Below are positions 9,227-21,677 of a stretch of 35,176 bases of DNA, piece by piece. The DNA lies in contig JADRCO010000383.1 in the NCBI GenBank assembly GCA_021464525.1, forward strand, positions 1 through 35,176, given 5' to 3'. The translations under genes were made by a program, and so were the position numbers. Every line of letters starts with the position of its first letter. Positions within the stretch are counted from its first letter, which is position 1. Under the pieces are notes generated by a model. It was not told the DNA's origin, made no database searches, and saw only the letters and a program-made list of their open reading frames with translations. This stretch comes from Rhizophagus sp. LPA8_4_AMF. Lineage: Eukaryota; Glomeromycota; Glomeromycetes; Glomerales; Glomeraceae.

Positions 9227-11021
9227 ATGATACCACAACAAAAAGTATCCGTTATCACACAATGTACACAATGTGAAATATCAAATAACGAAAATAAAGA
9301 AGAAATGTTACTTGCAAGGTAATTATGGTTACCTGAATAATAGAAAAAAGCTTTTATGTTTTAATATTTGATTTAAAAATAATAGAAAACCAGAAGTGAA
9401 AGTGACTTATGGTAAACGTAAGGATACGTATTCTGTGCCTGACTCGTCACTTTTAGGGTATAACTATTATTATTGTTGTAGAATTTGTTACGAGTTTATT
9501 ATTAACTATATTTCATTCAATCATAAATTAGTTCTATGCGAAGTGATTCATTTCTTGAAAAAAAACCAGTACTCAGAGACACGACTAAATTGAATGAGTA
9601 CGTAAATGATGCACAGTCGGAGAAACGTATTACCACTGGCAGTTTAGAATTTAATAATGAGTGTATTGAAATTGGCGCACAATTCATAAGACCAAAAAGA
9701 CGTGTCACAACTGGTTCTACATTACCCGTTGTTGCTAAGTTTGCTTCTTTTATGGAAGACGAAAAACAAGAAAAAAAGTTCGGAACAAAACAAAAATGTA
9801 TTGGAGATTTTTTTAAACCTGCATCCGTAATTGGTGATGGGTCAAATAGTAATCAATATATAAAAAAGAAAAGATATACCATTCCAAAATTTAAGAAAAA
9901 CAATGACGGAAATAAAGAGAATAAGGAAAATTCAGCATCATCATCACGACCCCAAAAACGCGTCAAAAGTTACGAACAAACTTATCTTGATCTAGGACAA
10001 AAGAATTTTGGTACATATACATGTCCAGAATGTCAAATGTCTTATATTCAAGGAACACTAGCTGATGATACATTACATACTAATTTTCATCGCTTAACTC
10101 TTGAAGGAATTAAATATCATGTCAATATAATTTTCTTTTATTATTTTATGAGTAGTATTAATTTGTAAGTTATATTAATATTATTGTTTGTTGTTATAGA
10201 GTTATCAAGATGAAATTACGTTGGAAGCAATTCCTGAAATTAATGGCCGTGTGGTATTGCTTGTTTATAATGAAACACGGTTCTTTGAAAAACTTAAAGT
10301 AAGATGTATATGTTTACCTGATTTTTCAATTTTTTTTTTCATTTATTTATCTTTGGTTTTCTTTTTTAGATCAAAAACACTATTGAGTGGGTCAATTTAG
10401 AACTTGGTGCGGTAGAAATGACCGAGGAGAAGTTAAAGATGAGTAAAGCGTACTTTTATATCGCTAATAAGTATGACATTGTTGGATTCGCTTTGGCAGT
10501 TCGAATTGAAAAAGCCTACAGGGTTGTTGATTCTTCAAGCGAAAATGCTCAAGTCGAATCCAGAAAAGTGACAAAATTGCAAATTGGAAATGATAATGAC
10601 GGGTCAGGTATTTTCTGTAGGTAAGTAAGAATTAATTTAAACCCCATTTTACGTAAATTAATGCACCTTAAAAAAGAATTAAACGAATACTTTTTATAGT
10701 ACGAAACCACTTCGTGCTGCTTGTGGAATTAGTCGATTATGGGTTAAGAGAGACCATCGAAGGAAAAAAATTGCGACAAAACTATTGGATAACGTCAGGT
10801 ATGAAATAAGATTTTCTATCATTAACACTATATATATATATATATATGTGAACATATATTTATTTATTTTATTTATTTTTTAAACTTTTAGAAAAAATTT
10901 TATTTATGGTTGTGAACTCAAGCCTGATGAAATAGCATTCTCGCAACCATCTGGAGATGGTAAAGCTTTTGCCACTCAATACACAGGAACTCGAGAGTTT
11001 TTAGTGTATGCTGACAAATAG
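9227..11021 (+). CDS. ECO1: cohesin acetyltransferase ECO1/ESCO
   Basis: Seven exons: 9227-9318, 9386-9457, 9532-10120, 10200-10298, 10370-10620, 10700-10798 and 10892-11021, 443 residues. The N-terminal part is basic and disordered, with VKVTYGKRK. A PCNA-interaction box QKCIGDFF is at about residues 142-149. A C2H2 zinc finger (Cys219, Cys222, His237, His241; CPECQMSY..HTNFH) is followed by GIKYH. The acetyltransferase part shows the acetyl-CoA-binding helix region (GISRLWVKRDHRRKKIATKLL), then YGCEL, AFSQPSGDGKAFATQYTG and REFLVY, all ECO1/ESCO hallmarks. The enzyme acetylates the Smc3 head during replication to establish sister-chromatid cohesion in the nucleus. The length lies between yeast Eco1 (about 280) and human ESCO2 (about 600). 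Intron 6 contains a (TA)n run near 10830-10847. It is convergent with the P5C dehydrogenase gene, with 127 bp between stops. Confidence 0.93.
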
Positions 11022-11148
11022 ATGCGTATTTGCATATAGTTTTAAACCAAAATAGGTAACGCTTTATAAATCGATTAAAAATAATTGTTTTTATTGTTTA
11101 ATATTAAAGTAAAACTGAAATATACAAATTACTTTCATGATAGGTTTA

Positions 11149-13576
11149 TTAAACAAGATTTGATGGGTATAGATGGTCTTCAATATTAATAAAGTTTTCT
11201 TTAATAGTGCGCATGGATACAAACCGATAAAGCTATAAATAGTTAAATGAAAAAATATATATATATATTAGCAATCAATAATTATAATTATGTCAGAGTA
11301 AAATTAATTATTATATATTCTATAATAGATTCAGAGAAGAAAATTATGTATACAATCTTATTATATAAAAATATACATTACCAAACTTGGGCTTCCTGCT
11401 TTATCATTCGTTCCAGAAGAACGTGAACCACCGAAAGGTTGCTGACCTACAATGGCACCCGTAGACTTATCATTAATGTAGAAATTACCAGATGCGTGAC
11501 GTAGTTTGTTTGCTGCCGTTATAGTTGCGGATCGGTCTTCAGAAAATCTAATAAAATCAAGAATATTTATGAACCGAATTATTATAAACTGAACTTGTTC
11601 TGAGTTTATGAAATATCAACATACATGGAACCAGTCAAGGCATAATCAGTTGTATTATTAACTATATCTAAAATTTCTTCGTATTCATCAGCTTTATACC
11701 TAGATAAAAATAAAATATATTAAAAAATACACATGACTTCCATAAAGATGAGAAAAAATAATTATTTACACATATATAGTAAGTACAGGTCTGTAAATAT
11801 AAAGGTGAAGTTTCAAGTTAGTAATTTAATTCATATATCATATATAATACGCATAATGTTAAATTCGAACTTACCCAAAGATTTCTTCAACCAATGTTTT
11901 ACTTTTCGGATTTTTAGTAACAACTATGGTTGGATCTATGAAATAACCTTTTGATTTATCATAGTTACCACCAGCGATTATCTCACTATCAGCATCTTTA
12001 GCAGCCCAATCAATGTAGCCTTTAATCTTTTCAAAAGATGCTTCATGACTAAAAAATTCAAAATTTAATTTAAAGAAAAACTTGGGAAAAATTTAAAATA
12101 ATAATTATCATTATAACTTACATGACAGCTCCCATAAAATTAGAAAAGTCTTCAGGAGGACCGGTCTTAATCTTAGAATGTTGTTGCAATAAAAGTTCAC
12201 GGAACTCATCCCATAAAGAATCAGGTACATAAGCTCGTGAACAAGCAGAACATTTTTGACCTTGATATTCAAAAGCTCCACGAAGAGTTTGATTTACAGC
12301 ATTTTGTACATTAGCAGATTTATGTAATAGATGAAAATTTTTACCACCAGTTTCACCAACAATTCTAGGATAAGATCTATAAATATCAATATTATTGCCA
12401 ATATCTCTCCATAATTTTTTAAATACGGCAGTAGAACCAGTAAAATGTAAAGAAGCAAAATCACGAGATTTAAAGATGGTTTCAGTTATTTGTTCAGCAG
12501 GACCAGGTATAAATTGAATTACACCATCAGGTAAACCAGCTTCTCTTAAAATTTCCAATACGATCCAATTAGACAATAAAGCACCTGGAGAAGGTTTCCA
12601 AAGTACTACATTACCCATTAAAGCAGGTGCACTAGGTAAATTACCACCTATAGCAGTAAAATTAAATGGCGTAATAGCATAAACAAACCCTTCTAAAGGA
12701 CGATATTCGACACGATTCCAAACACCAGGAGAATTCTTAGAAGGTTGTTGTTGATAAACTTCATTAGCATATTTAACATTAAATCTCCAAAAATCAATTA
12801 ATTCTGCAGCAGAATCAATTTCTGCTTGCCAGGTATTTTTTCCTTGTCCAAGCATAGTAGCAGCCAATAATTTATATCTATACTTTCCTGCGGCTAAATC
12901 TGCTGCTTTTAAAAAAATAGCTGATCTATCACTAAATGGATAAGTCTCCCAAATTGATTGTGCTTTCAATGCTCCTTTGATTGCTTTTTCAACAATTGAA
13001 GTATCTGCTTCATGAGCTTTAGCTAGGATTGTTTTATGATCCGATGGGATTTTTTGTTCTTGAAATTTACCAGTAGAAATCTTTAATTTAATTAGGTATA
13101 AATGAAAAAGTTTATTAAATTGAAAAACCGATAATATTTTAAGAAAGAATAATAATAATAATTTACTTTTTCTCCGTTAACGAATAATGGAATTTCAAAT
13201 GGAGCTTGAGCTTTTAATTCTTTCAAAGCAGCTTGAAGTTTTGTACGGTCCGCACTACCTGGCTCATAATTTCTCTTAATATAAAAAATATGGGTCAGAT
13301 TTTTTTTTTCGATATAAATAAAGGAATAAAAAAAAAAATTCTTAAAAAAAAAATGGAATGAAAATTTACCATAGGTTCATTATTAATTTCCGGTAATTTA
13401 AAGGTACCAAGAGTAGCATAAGCAGAGTTAAAAGACATTTCGGAATAATTTTTTTTAAGAAATAAAATAGAATTTTTATTAAACAATGTACTAGAAAGTG
13501 AAAAATTTTTTAAACTCTTGATATTTAAAAAAAAATTTGATCTTGATTTTAGAATTACGTATTTATTATAATACAT
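11149..13576 (-). CDS. PUT2: delta-1-pyrroline-5-carboxylate dehydrogenase, mitochondrial
   Basis: Eight exons on the minus strand: 13370-13576, 13167-13274, 12122-13080, 11875-12048, 11770-11790, 11625-11699, 11382-11547 and 11149-11232, joined in frame to 597 residues. It oxidises glutamate semialdehyde (in equilibrium with P5C) to glutamate with NAD, the second step of proline breakdown (ALDH4A1/Put2). The first 45 residues contain Lys, Arg, Asn and hydrophobics but no acidic residue, as expected of a mitochondrial presequence. Family marks in order: [49 protein letters not shown], catalytic Glu348 in [10 protein letters not shown], nucleophile Cys382 in [59 protein letters not shown] and [11 protein letters not shown]. 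The segment PVLTIYV comes from a 21-nt microexon. It is somewhat longer than the usual 560-575 residues because of the N-terminus. Confidence 0.95.
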
Positions 13577-16249
13577 TATTAGAGCCAATTATTACTAAAA
13601 ATTTACAAGATCTGGTTTTTTTAATAATATTTATATTTTATAAAATTTTATAAATTAATTAAAAAATGTGATCGTGAGAACATTAATTAAGATAACGTCG
13701 TTGGGGAGAATCGACTATTTATTAAAATTTTTTCATTATAAAATTTACAAAGAAGGGAATAAAAGATCGTGGGGAAAATATTAATCAACAAATAAAAAAT
13801 TGAATAAACAAAAAAAATAAATGGATTGATTTACATTATAGTCAGCCCTCTAAAAATGAGTACAAATTGTTCTTTAAGAATAACAATTTGGTAAAAACAC
13901 GACAAGTTTCTATATATTTGACCAATCCAAATAATTGATTTTTCCGTTCATGGGGTTAATATTTGTTGTCCCAGGATCAGATGATTTAACCATTAATGTA
14001 GTGTTACAGAGCAATTATTTCGTGTTAAAAAATATTATTGGTCTTCTTGAGCCATATTTGCCATATTCTGTTTTCTGCCTTCTCATTCACTCGCCAATTA
14101 AGAATGGGTCACAATAAAATAACATCAATATAATTAGCGTTAATATATCTTAAAGGTAAAGATCAATCTAAAAAATGTATTAAACCCACCTGATTCCAAA
14201 AAGTATGGTGGATAATCAAAATCGAGAAAAGAAAAAAAAAAGGAGATCTCAGAAAGAAAAAGGTTCCCAAATTTGTGCCTGAATAGCCTGAACACCACAT
14301 TCACACTTCACGCTCCTCATAAATAAAATTTAAGTAACTTTTGATAATTTGAAGTGAACACCACTTTTTAAGGAGAACAGAAATCATGTGATCGTGAGAC
14401 AAGGGACTGAAGTGTTGATATTGCGTGCGAACACATGATTTTGTCGATCTCACCCGGTGACTTTATCTAAGTAGCGTACACATTTAAGAAATTAAGTGGA
14501 TATTGTCCTATTGTTCAAATTTCGTATGAAAGGATCCGTTTTATAATTTGAATATTTTGCCTATTTTAACTACAAGTAATGACATAATTCCACGTGATTT
14601 TACGGATAATTATTAATTAGTCAAAAAAAAAAAAATTGATTTTTTTTTAAAGTTAGATTTTCATTGCATCTTTTGACATTTTTATATCGCATGGAATTAA
14701 AGAATTAAATATGCTTTAAAAGGATTTATGGAGGAATTCCATTTGATTTCACCCCTTCCTCCTTAATAAATGTATTCTCCTTTCAATGTGACAGCTTGTG
14801 CACTTGTGATGTTAAAAGAAATAACTAAAATTGGAAATTATATTAATTTCTTTTTTTTTGCGGAAAAAATTTTAAGAATTTTTTTTTTTTGTTTGTTATA
14901 ACAGAATAATATTCATTATCAAATTCATTGTAGTCGAGGTTATACAAATTATATAGTTCCCATGAAGTTCCCATATTAACCTTATTTTAGATTTCTTGTA
15001 GATCCTTATTTCAGAGAGCAGAAAATCTGCATTTGCGCCAGCGGTGTCTCATTTTTTTTTTTTTTTGATATACGAACGCCAAATAACTTTATCATAATTT
15101 TATTATTTTACCCTATTTTGTTTCTATCACTGCTTCTGCTCCTGCTTCTATTTTTGCTTCTGCGTTTATTCTTTTTTCGAACAAAAATCTGAAACTAGGA
15201 GATTTAATTTTTGTACATGTGTGATATTTATTTATTTATTTTTTAAAAAATTGCACAGGTGAACAAAAAATTAGAAAAATTATATAACCTCGACAGGTTT
15301 TGTGATTTTTCTCTCTAGTTACACTTTTCCATAATTTTACAAATACATTCATCCGTTAACCGGTTGAGAAATAATAGAGAAATTTTACAATGTAATAAAT
15401 ATTTATAAATAATAAATTTTACTCGATTTATTCTTAAGCAAGTTTATGTATTAAAATTTTTGGACTTATATGGCTGGATAACAAATATTCTATCCCTTTA
15501 TAACCTTCATTTTAAAAGCCTACTAGAAAGCTAAGCATAATCTTGCTTTTGTATATAAACAATTTTGAGTTAGTTCTAAAGTCTAATTGGCTGATGCAAC
15601 GGAAATGCCGGAAGCAACAAAAATCCATTTTTCTGCATCTTTTTTTATTCGCTGCAAGTTTGCGCCCGGAATCGACTTTTTAGATTTTCTTTTTCCCTTT
15701 CAAATAAATTTCTTTTTGACTTTTCAAAAAAAAATTTGTCCGTGATACTGAATAAGGATCATTTTGGATAGGGTTATATCAACATTATCACAATGAACTA
15801 GATTAATGGTTAATAATATCGATATAAAAAAAAAAGATGTTTTAATCTATCACGCGGTTGAATTTATTCCCTAATCTTTGGTGATACTGTGCTCAGCAAG
15901 ATTAAATAATTGTACGACTTCCAATCAGGGTAGTCGCTCAAAATTTGCCTCACCTGAAAGTACAATTACCTCTGTTTTTTTACCATTGAAGCCCTAGTTT
16001 TTTGCCACCTGCTTGCTCATCAGATCAAGTATATGTAACCCGCAATATTCACATTTCTAATTACCCTTATTGAGTTTATGTAAAAAAAAAATTCCCTTTC
16101 AATAAGCTTTTTTCCTAAAAATTTTTTTTTTTTTTTTTGGTTCTTTTTTATGATAATAATTTCTTTACATCCTTTTATATTTTTATTATACCATCTTTAG
16201 TTTTATAAAGTGATCAAAAATTCGATAGTTGTCATTATCTTTGTCAATT

Positions 16250-16286
<37 letters not shown>

Positions 16287-16799
16287 CTTTGTGCCCTTCG
16301 TTTGGAATAGCTTTAAAGAAAAAAAAAACGAGATAAATGAATAAAATTTAAACTTACTTCTAAGTTTTTTTTTTTTAATTTATTTTTCTTTCTAATAATA
16401 ATTAAGATTTTTTTTTTAAAAAAAATAATAAAATACCGAATTTCCTTTTTCTTTCTCACTTAATAGTTTTTTTTTATGTAAGTATTTCCATATTCTGTTG
16501 GCGAGTTGGCGGTTAAGTTTTGTCGCGTTTTTTTTTTTCATCTACTTTGTTAGTTACTGCGTAACTACAAATATTCTTAAACTCGTACGCATATAACATA
16601 CGCGCATATAACACACATAACATAACTGCAAGTCTAGCCTTTCTTTTCTTTTATTGGTTCTTTTTAAAATCTTTGGTGTATTAATTATAAGGAAACGCGG
16701 TTACTAAATTTATTGATTATTTGTACAATATTAATATTTAAAGGTTATTCTTTTTTCCTTTTTGTTCTTTTAACTTAGATATTAAAAAATAAAAATAAT
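13577..16799. other. 3.2-kb gene-free stretch between divergent genes
   Basis: No spliced gene could be built on either strand. The left part should contain the P5C dehydrogenase promoter and the right part the long leader of the coiled-coil gene. The 14-base word ATGTGATCGTGAGA occurs near 13666 and again near 14385. Around 15127-15165 is a degenerate hexamer run of GCTTCT/GCTCCT words. From 16080 on, the plus strand is rich in T runs, including 33 T at 16254-16286. Much of 14200-14480 and 15580-15680 is less AT-rich than the rest and may hold regulatory sequence. Confidence 0.5.
16254..16286. repeat. homopolymer tract, 33 T
   Basis: An uninterrupted run of 33 T lies 514 bp before the start of the coiled-coil gene, inside a wider pyrimidine-rich zone (16080-16550). 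Its exact length in a sequence assembly is uncertain. Confidence 0.8.
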
Positions 16800-19700
16800 A
16801 TGGCTGCTACTACCGTTCAAACTATGATGGGTAACTCTATTGGAGTTGAAGACGAAAATTCTGAGGTGATTTACACTGAAGTTACTGAAGAAGTTATTCA
16901 CGTAGAACATACAGAAAAATTGGATACTGTTCATGAAGTCGATGAAGCTAAAGTTGTTAAAGAAGAAGAATATGATAATTTACAATTAAAACAAGTTGAA
17001 GGAACTATTTCACCTCCTGAAGAAATTAAACATTCTGAAACCACTGAAAAAGTTGAACCTACTCAAGTTAACACTTTAACTACTGAACAGGTTCAAACAT
17101 CTGAGAATAAAAAGGTGACCGAAAAAACTGATGAACAAGCTGATAAATCTATAGAATCTCAATCTCAACAACAAGCATTATCTGATCCTTCAGAAGAATA
17201 TGAATCAGAAAATCAACATGAATCAGAAACTCATCATGAAAATGTATCAGTATCCGGTGAATCTAATACAACAGAAACAAAATCTGTATCTAATGGTGTT
17301 TTGACCCCTCCAAAAAGTCCAACCGATGAAAAGGAAAAAGATAAACCGGAAAAAAAGACTTCAAAAGTTCCAAGTAAAATTGCAAGTTCCAAAACTGCTA
17401 CTAAGAAATCAACCTCGGCCACTTCAACTACATCTCCAACTTCTACCAAATTAACACGTGCTCGTAGTTCATCAATCAGTAAAACGGATTCTTTAACATT
17501 ATCTAAACCACCACGCTCTTCTAGCACTTCCAGTAATGTAAGAGCTCCATTAACAACATCATCTAAATCTCAAACATCACCAACAACTCCTAAGTCGACT
17601 ACAACAAAGGTTACAACAAAAACAACTACATCGAAAACTACGTCCAATTCGACCACAGCGAAACCTGCTACCAAAACTTCGGCAAAACTTTCTGCTCCAA
17701 ATCTTGCACGTAAACCGTCTGCTAATACAAGTGCTAATACGACTGCTAGTGCTGGAACTACTGCAAAAAAATCTCCTACCACTTTAACTTCTCCAAAAAC
17801 CGAAAAAACTCCTGTAACAAAACAAAAAGCTACGCCTGCTGCCACTACCACAACAGCAAAAGCCGTTACTACAAAAAGTGCATCTTCTACGAAGTCTAAT
17901 GGCGTTGGCGCGGTAGCAAAGGTTGCTTCTTCCATTGATGTTAATCTTAAAGAGAAGGTTGGTAGCGCTAATCATACTATATCTTTTTTAAATGTTAATA
18001 AAAATGATTACAACGGTAAGATTAACATATTTTATTATTTTTAATAGAATGAAGAACTTACTCGACTCCTTGAAGAAAAGGAGAGTATTATAAAATCACA
18101 TCAAGAGAAATTGGATGCTATGAAAGTTGAAGCTTCTGAACAACAAGCTCGTTATTTGGAAGAATTGAAAGACGAAAGTCTTAAGGTTCAAATTGAAAAA
18201 GAGAATGTTCTAATTGAAAAAGAAGAAGCAATTCTTGCTAAGGAAGACTTGATTGCTAAACTTAAAAAAGAAGTTGACTCTTTAAAGAAAGAAATTGAAA
18301 CCTTAAGGAAGGAAAAGAAAGATAATGATGTAAGTGTTAGTTTTTTTTATTTGAAGATTAATTTATCTATTATGAATTGATATTTATAGTTTAATTTTTT
18401 TTTTTTTTTTAGTTTGTTCAAAGTGCTTATAAAGGAGAAATAAATCAACTCAAGGAAAACTCTGCAGCACAAATTGAAAAGGCCAAATCAGAACAAAATG
18501 AAAAACACAATAAATTAATCGAGGAGCTTAAAGATAGCCATGCTGCAGAAATCGCCGAATTAGTTCAAAAAATTAAAGGCGGTGAAGCTATCGCCGAAGA
18601 ACTCGAAAGAGTAAGAGTTGAATTAGAGGTTAGTATGGTTGTTTGATGAATATCAAATGTTTTATGATGACATAAGTTTTGATTGATAACTTATTAACCT
18701 TTTTTCCCTTACAGACCACTAAAAAAGATCATTTGGAACAATTAAAATCTTTACAGACGCAGCAAGAACTTGCCGTTGAACAAGCTAGAGAACAAGAAAG
18801 AAATAACTATATGGTAATCTTTTGCAATATGTCAATACATTCTCTTTATTTTAAAAAATATATATGTATATACGTAATGATACGACCTCCTTTACTTTAA
18901 ATAAGGCTACTCAAGGAGATACTAGCATTGCCATTGAAACAATGAAATTCACCCATTTGGACGAAGTAAACGAACTTAAGAGAGCTCATGATGAAGAATT
19001 AAAAAAACTTAATGATGAACGTGAGCAAGCGATAGAGAAAGCTAGAACTGAAATTCAGGTAACCTTTTAATATTTTATTATAGAGTAATTAATATTTATT
19101 GTATTTTTTTTTGTTAATAACTTGCATTTTTCCGAATAGACGCTTCTCAATGATCAACATTCTTATGAAGTTATTAGAATTCAGAGAGATTGTGAAGAAG
19201 AATTGAAGTCAACTAATGCCAAGCGTGATGCTGTTATCCAAGAAATGGCTGCTCTTAAAGGCCAACATTCTCAAGAAATTCACAATCTTAATAAGACTAT
19301 AGAGGATCTTAATAACAGCTTAGAGGAGCTTAAAAAAAATCATGATAATGAAATTAACTCATTAAGGTCATCTGCAGACCAAGGGCTTGTTAACAATCGT
19401 GAAACCGAAATAGCAGAGCTTAAAGCTCAACATGAAGCTGAAATTGCTCAACTTAAGGCTAGTATAATGGCAGCTTCTGATAAAGAAGCTACATTATCTA
19501 CGGAAATTGAAAAATTGAAGAGTCTTCATGATAAAGAACTTAATGAATTAAAAAATTTTCTTGAAGAGAGCTTGCAAAATAAATTGGATGCATCCGTGAT
19601 CGATGAAATGAATGCAAGACATGCTCAAGAACTTGAAGAATTGAAACTTTCGCATGAAAAATCCAGAGTTGAACTTGAGGAAGAAATAGAAAAAATCAAT

Positions 19701-20578
19701 TCAAATCGTCTTCAATCTATTAAAGAGCTTCGAGATTCTCACAGTAAAGAAATACAAGAATTTGAGGAAGAGATGAAAGAAAAAGAAAATTTATTGTTGG
19801 AAATTAAAACATTCGAAGAAGTCAAAAATGAAGATTCTAATATAATCAATGAATTGCGTAACCAAGTTGCAGCATTAAATAAACAAATCGGAGATTATGA
19901 AGATCAGCTCCAAGTAATGTTTTTTATTATTAAATATTTCGGTTGTATTATCTACTATACTATATTAATTTAAATACTTTTTTATTTATCTATTTTTTAA
20001 CATTAGCAACATAAAATTGAAATCGAACAAGTCAATGCTAAATTCGAAGAATCATTAGTTAGCCAAAAACAATTTCAAAATCTTCTCGATATTAAGGATC
20101 AAGAAGTTGAAGAATATAAAGCGAAATTATCCGAATCTGTAAGTTTAATTTTTAATTTTAATTGTTGTGTATTTATTTAAGTTGAATCTAATTAATGAAT
20201 TCTATAACTATTAAAAAGGGCGACGGAAATGGCAAAGACCTTGAAGAATTACATCAAGCACACCAATCCGAAATTGCTAAACTCGAAACAGCCTATAATG
20301 CTAAAATTGCTGAATTCGAAAAGGCTCACAATGCTAAAATTGAAGAACTTGAATCATCTAAAAGCTGGCTTGATCAAGAAATTGATCGACAAGATGTAAG
20401 ATTTATTATCAAATAATAATATTGTTTTACGAAAGTATATCTGATACTAATTTTTTACATAAATACTTTATAGACAATAATCGAACAACTCCGTATTGAA
20501 AACAAGGAATTTAAGGATGAGAATGATCGAATGCTCACGTTGATCCATCAACAACAAGAAAAATTATTTGCATTATAA
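16800..20578 (+). CDS. large coiled-coil protein with Ser/Thr/Lys-rich head
   Basis: Nine exons: 16800-17957, 18048-18329, 18413-18628, 18715-18813, 18906-19058, 19140-19913, 20007-20138, 20219-20395 and 20474-20578. All are multiples of three, so every intron is in phase 0; total 1031 residues. Residues 1-165 are acidic (VTEEVIHVEH, EEYESENQHESE). Residues about 166-375 are low-complexity and basic, dominated by S, T, K, P and A (TSKTTSNSTTAKPATKTSA), the kind of disordered region that often binds microtubules or is heavily phosphorylated. Residues 387-1031 are almost unbroken coiled coil (EELTRLLEEKESIIKSHQEK, EIAELKAQHEAEIAQLKAS), with 11-residue repeats near the end (AYNAKIAEFEK, AHNAKIEELES). 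No CAP-Gly, GRIP, motor or membrane segment is visible. The first donor (GTTGGT) is weak and was chosen because it keeps the frame. A cytoskeletal or organelle-tethering role is only a guess. Confidence 0.85.
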
Positions 20579-21099
20579 TATAAATACACATTTTGAATGT
20601 TAATTAAGGATATAGAAGAAATATAATATAATTCTTTTTCTTCTTATTCTTCTTTCATTTGTTTATTTTTTAATTCTAAATTTATAATTATATTATTTAT
20701 TACTACCGTATATTTGAACTATTAGTTGGTTCAAAAAAATATATATATAAGGATAGTAAAAAATAATTCTTTATATTTTACATATTTTATATTTAGGAAG
20801 CTTTAATTATTTTGGGTTATTCAATTTAGATAAGTCTTTTGTAATCTCTATTATATTGTATATTTTCCATAATTAGTTTATCCATTATACTTTCCCCATT
20901 TTTAGGTTATTTATTTTGTTAATAGGTTCTTGGTACTTAAAAATTATATTTATTATTTGTATAACAAAAAAAAAAAAAGAAAAAGAAAAAAAAATATTAA
21001 AATAATAAAGGATAAAGGATATATTTCATTTATTAATTAATAATTTAAGTGTTTTTTTTTAAGCGTGATTATTTAATGTTCACTATCCATAAATTACAA
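20579..21099. other. shared 3' flank of two convergent genes
   Basis: The 521-bp gap lies between the stop codons of the coiled-coil gene and the BORCS6-like gene. It is AT-rich with several TATATA words and an A/G run near 20964-20990. The 3' ends of both transcripts are expected here. No gene is seen. Confidence 0.5.
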
Positions 21100-21677
21100 T
21101 TATTTTCCAAGAGCAGTATGAAGAGTATCAACTTGTTGTCTGATGCTTTTGCTAAAATTCAAATTAAAAAGTAGTATTAATAAAACGTTCTTAATAAACA
21201 GCGAAACGTTATGAAATACATACATTTGACTTGCTAATGTTTGTATATGAGAAAATCCCTTATCAATTCTTAAACATAATTGAATCAATTCTTTGGATTT
21301 TTCTGTAGCATCATTAATAGCAATACAATGATTTTCAATGGTTTGCTTATAAACATCGAAAGAAGCGGTGGTTAGAACCGACGCCTAAGTAATCAAAAAA
21401 AAAGTATAAAAACGCATTTTATATTCTACAAATAAGAATTAAATGTTAATTAAAATTAACAACCGCATACCTCGAACATTTGAGATTGTAAATTACGTAA
21501 CATAGTTTCTAATTCATTAGAAATACCTTGAGCTTGTATTTCTAATTCATCGATCATATTTTTATTTATTGGTGGATCAGTTTTCGTTCCAATATAAAAC
21601 GAATTTAAATTATCATCATCAAGTTCTAATGAATTTGTTGATATTAGTGAAGTTTTATTAGTGGGAAGATTTTCCAT
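21100..21677 (-). CDS. BORCS6 (lyspersin)-like subunit of the BORC complex
   Basis: Three exons on the minus strand: 21471-21677, 21224-21384 and 21100-21151, giving 139 residues. From about residue 41 the sequence fits the C-terminal domain of BORCS6: IDELEIQAQGISNELETMLR, NLQSQM, then the helix with TTASFDVYKQTIENHC, ATEKSKELIQLC, and the end RIDKGFSHIQTLASQIKSIR. In animals BORC sits on lysosomes and recruits Arl8 to couple them to kinesin; BORC subunits with BLOC-1-like helices are short and coiled. Here the first 40 residues are acidic and disordered, and the long N-terminal extension of the human protein is absent. No membrane helix is seen. The call rests on the spacing of IDELExQA, the L..LLRNL-like segment and the closing ALxxQI, recalled from the family and not computed. 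Confidence 0.75.

Noticed and set aside
13935-14117. 60-codon plus-strand frame upstream of P5C dehydrogenase
   Set aside because: No domain, poor start context and no splice partners; probably a chance frame in the promoter region.
17234-17975. Three antisense open frames under the coiled-coil gene head
   Set aside because: They are mirror images of the Thr/Ser/Lys-rich repeats (runs of Val, Ala and Phe) and have no independent support.
18629-18714. Possible intronic C/D snoRNA (ATGATGA word)
   Set aside because: A C-box-like word is present but no CTGA D box or terminal stem is found at the right place.
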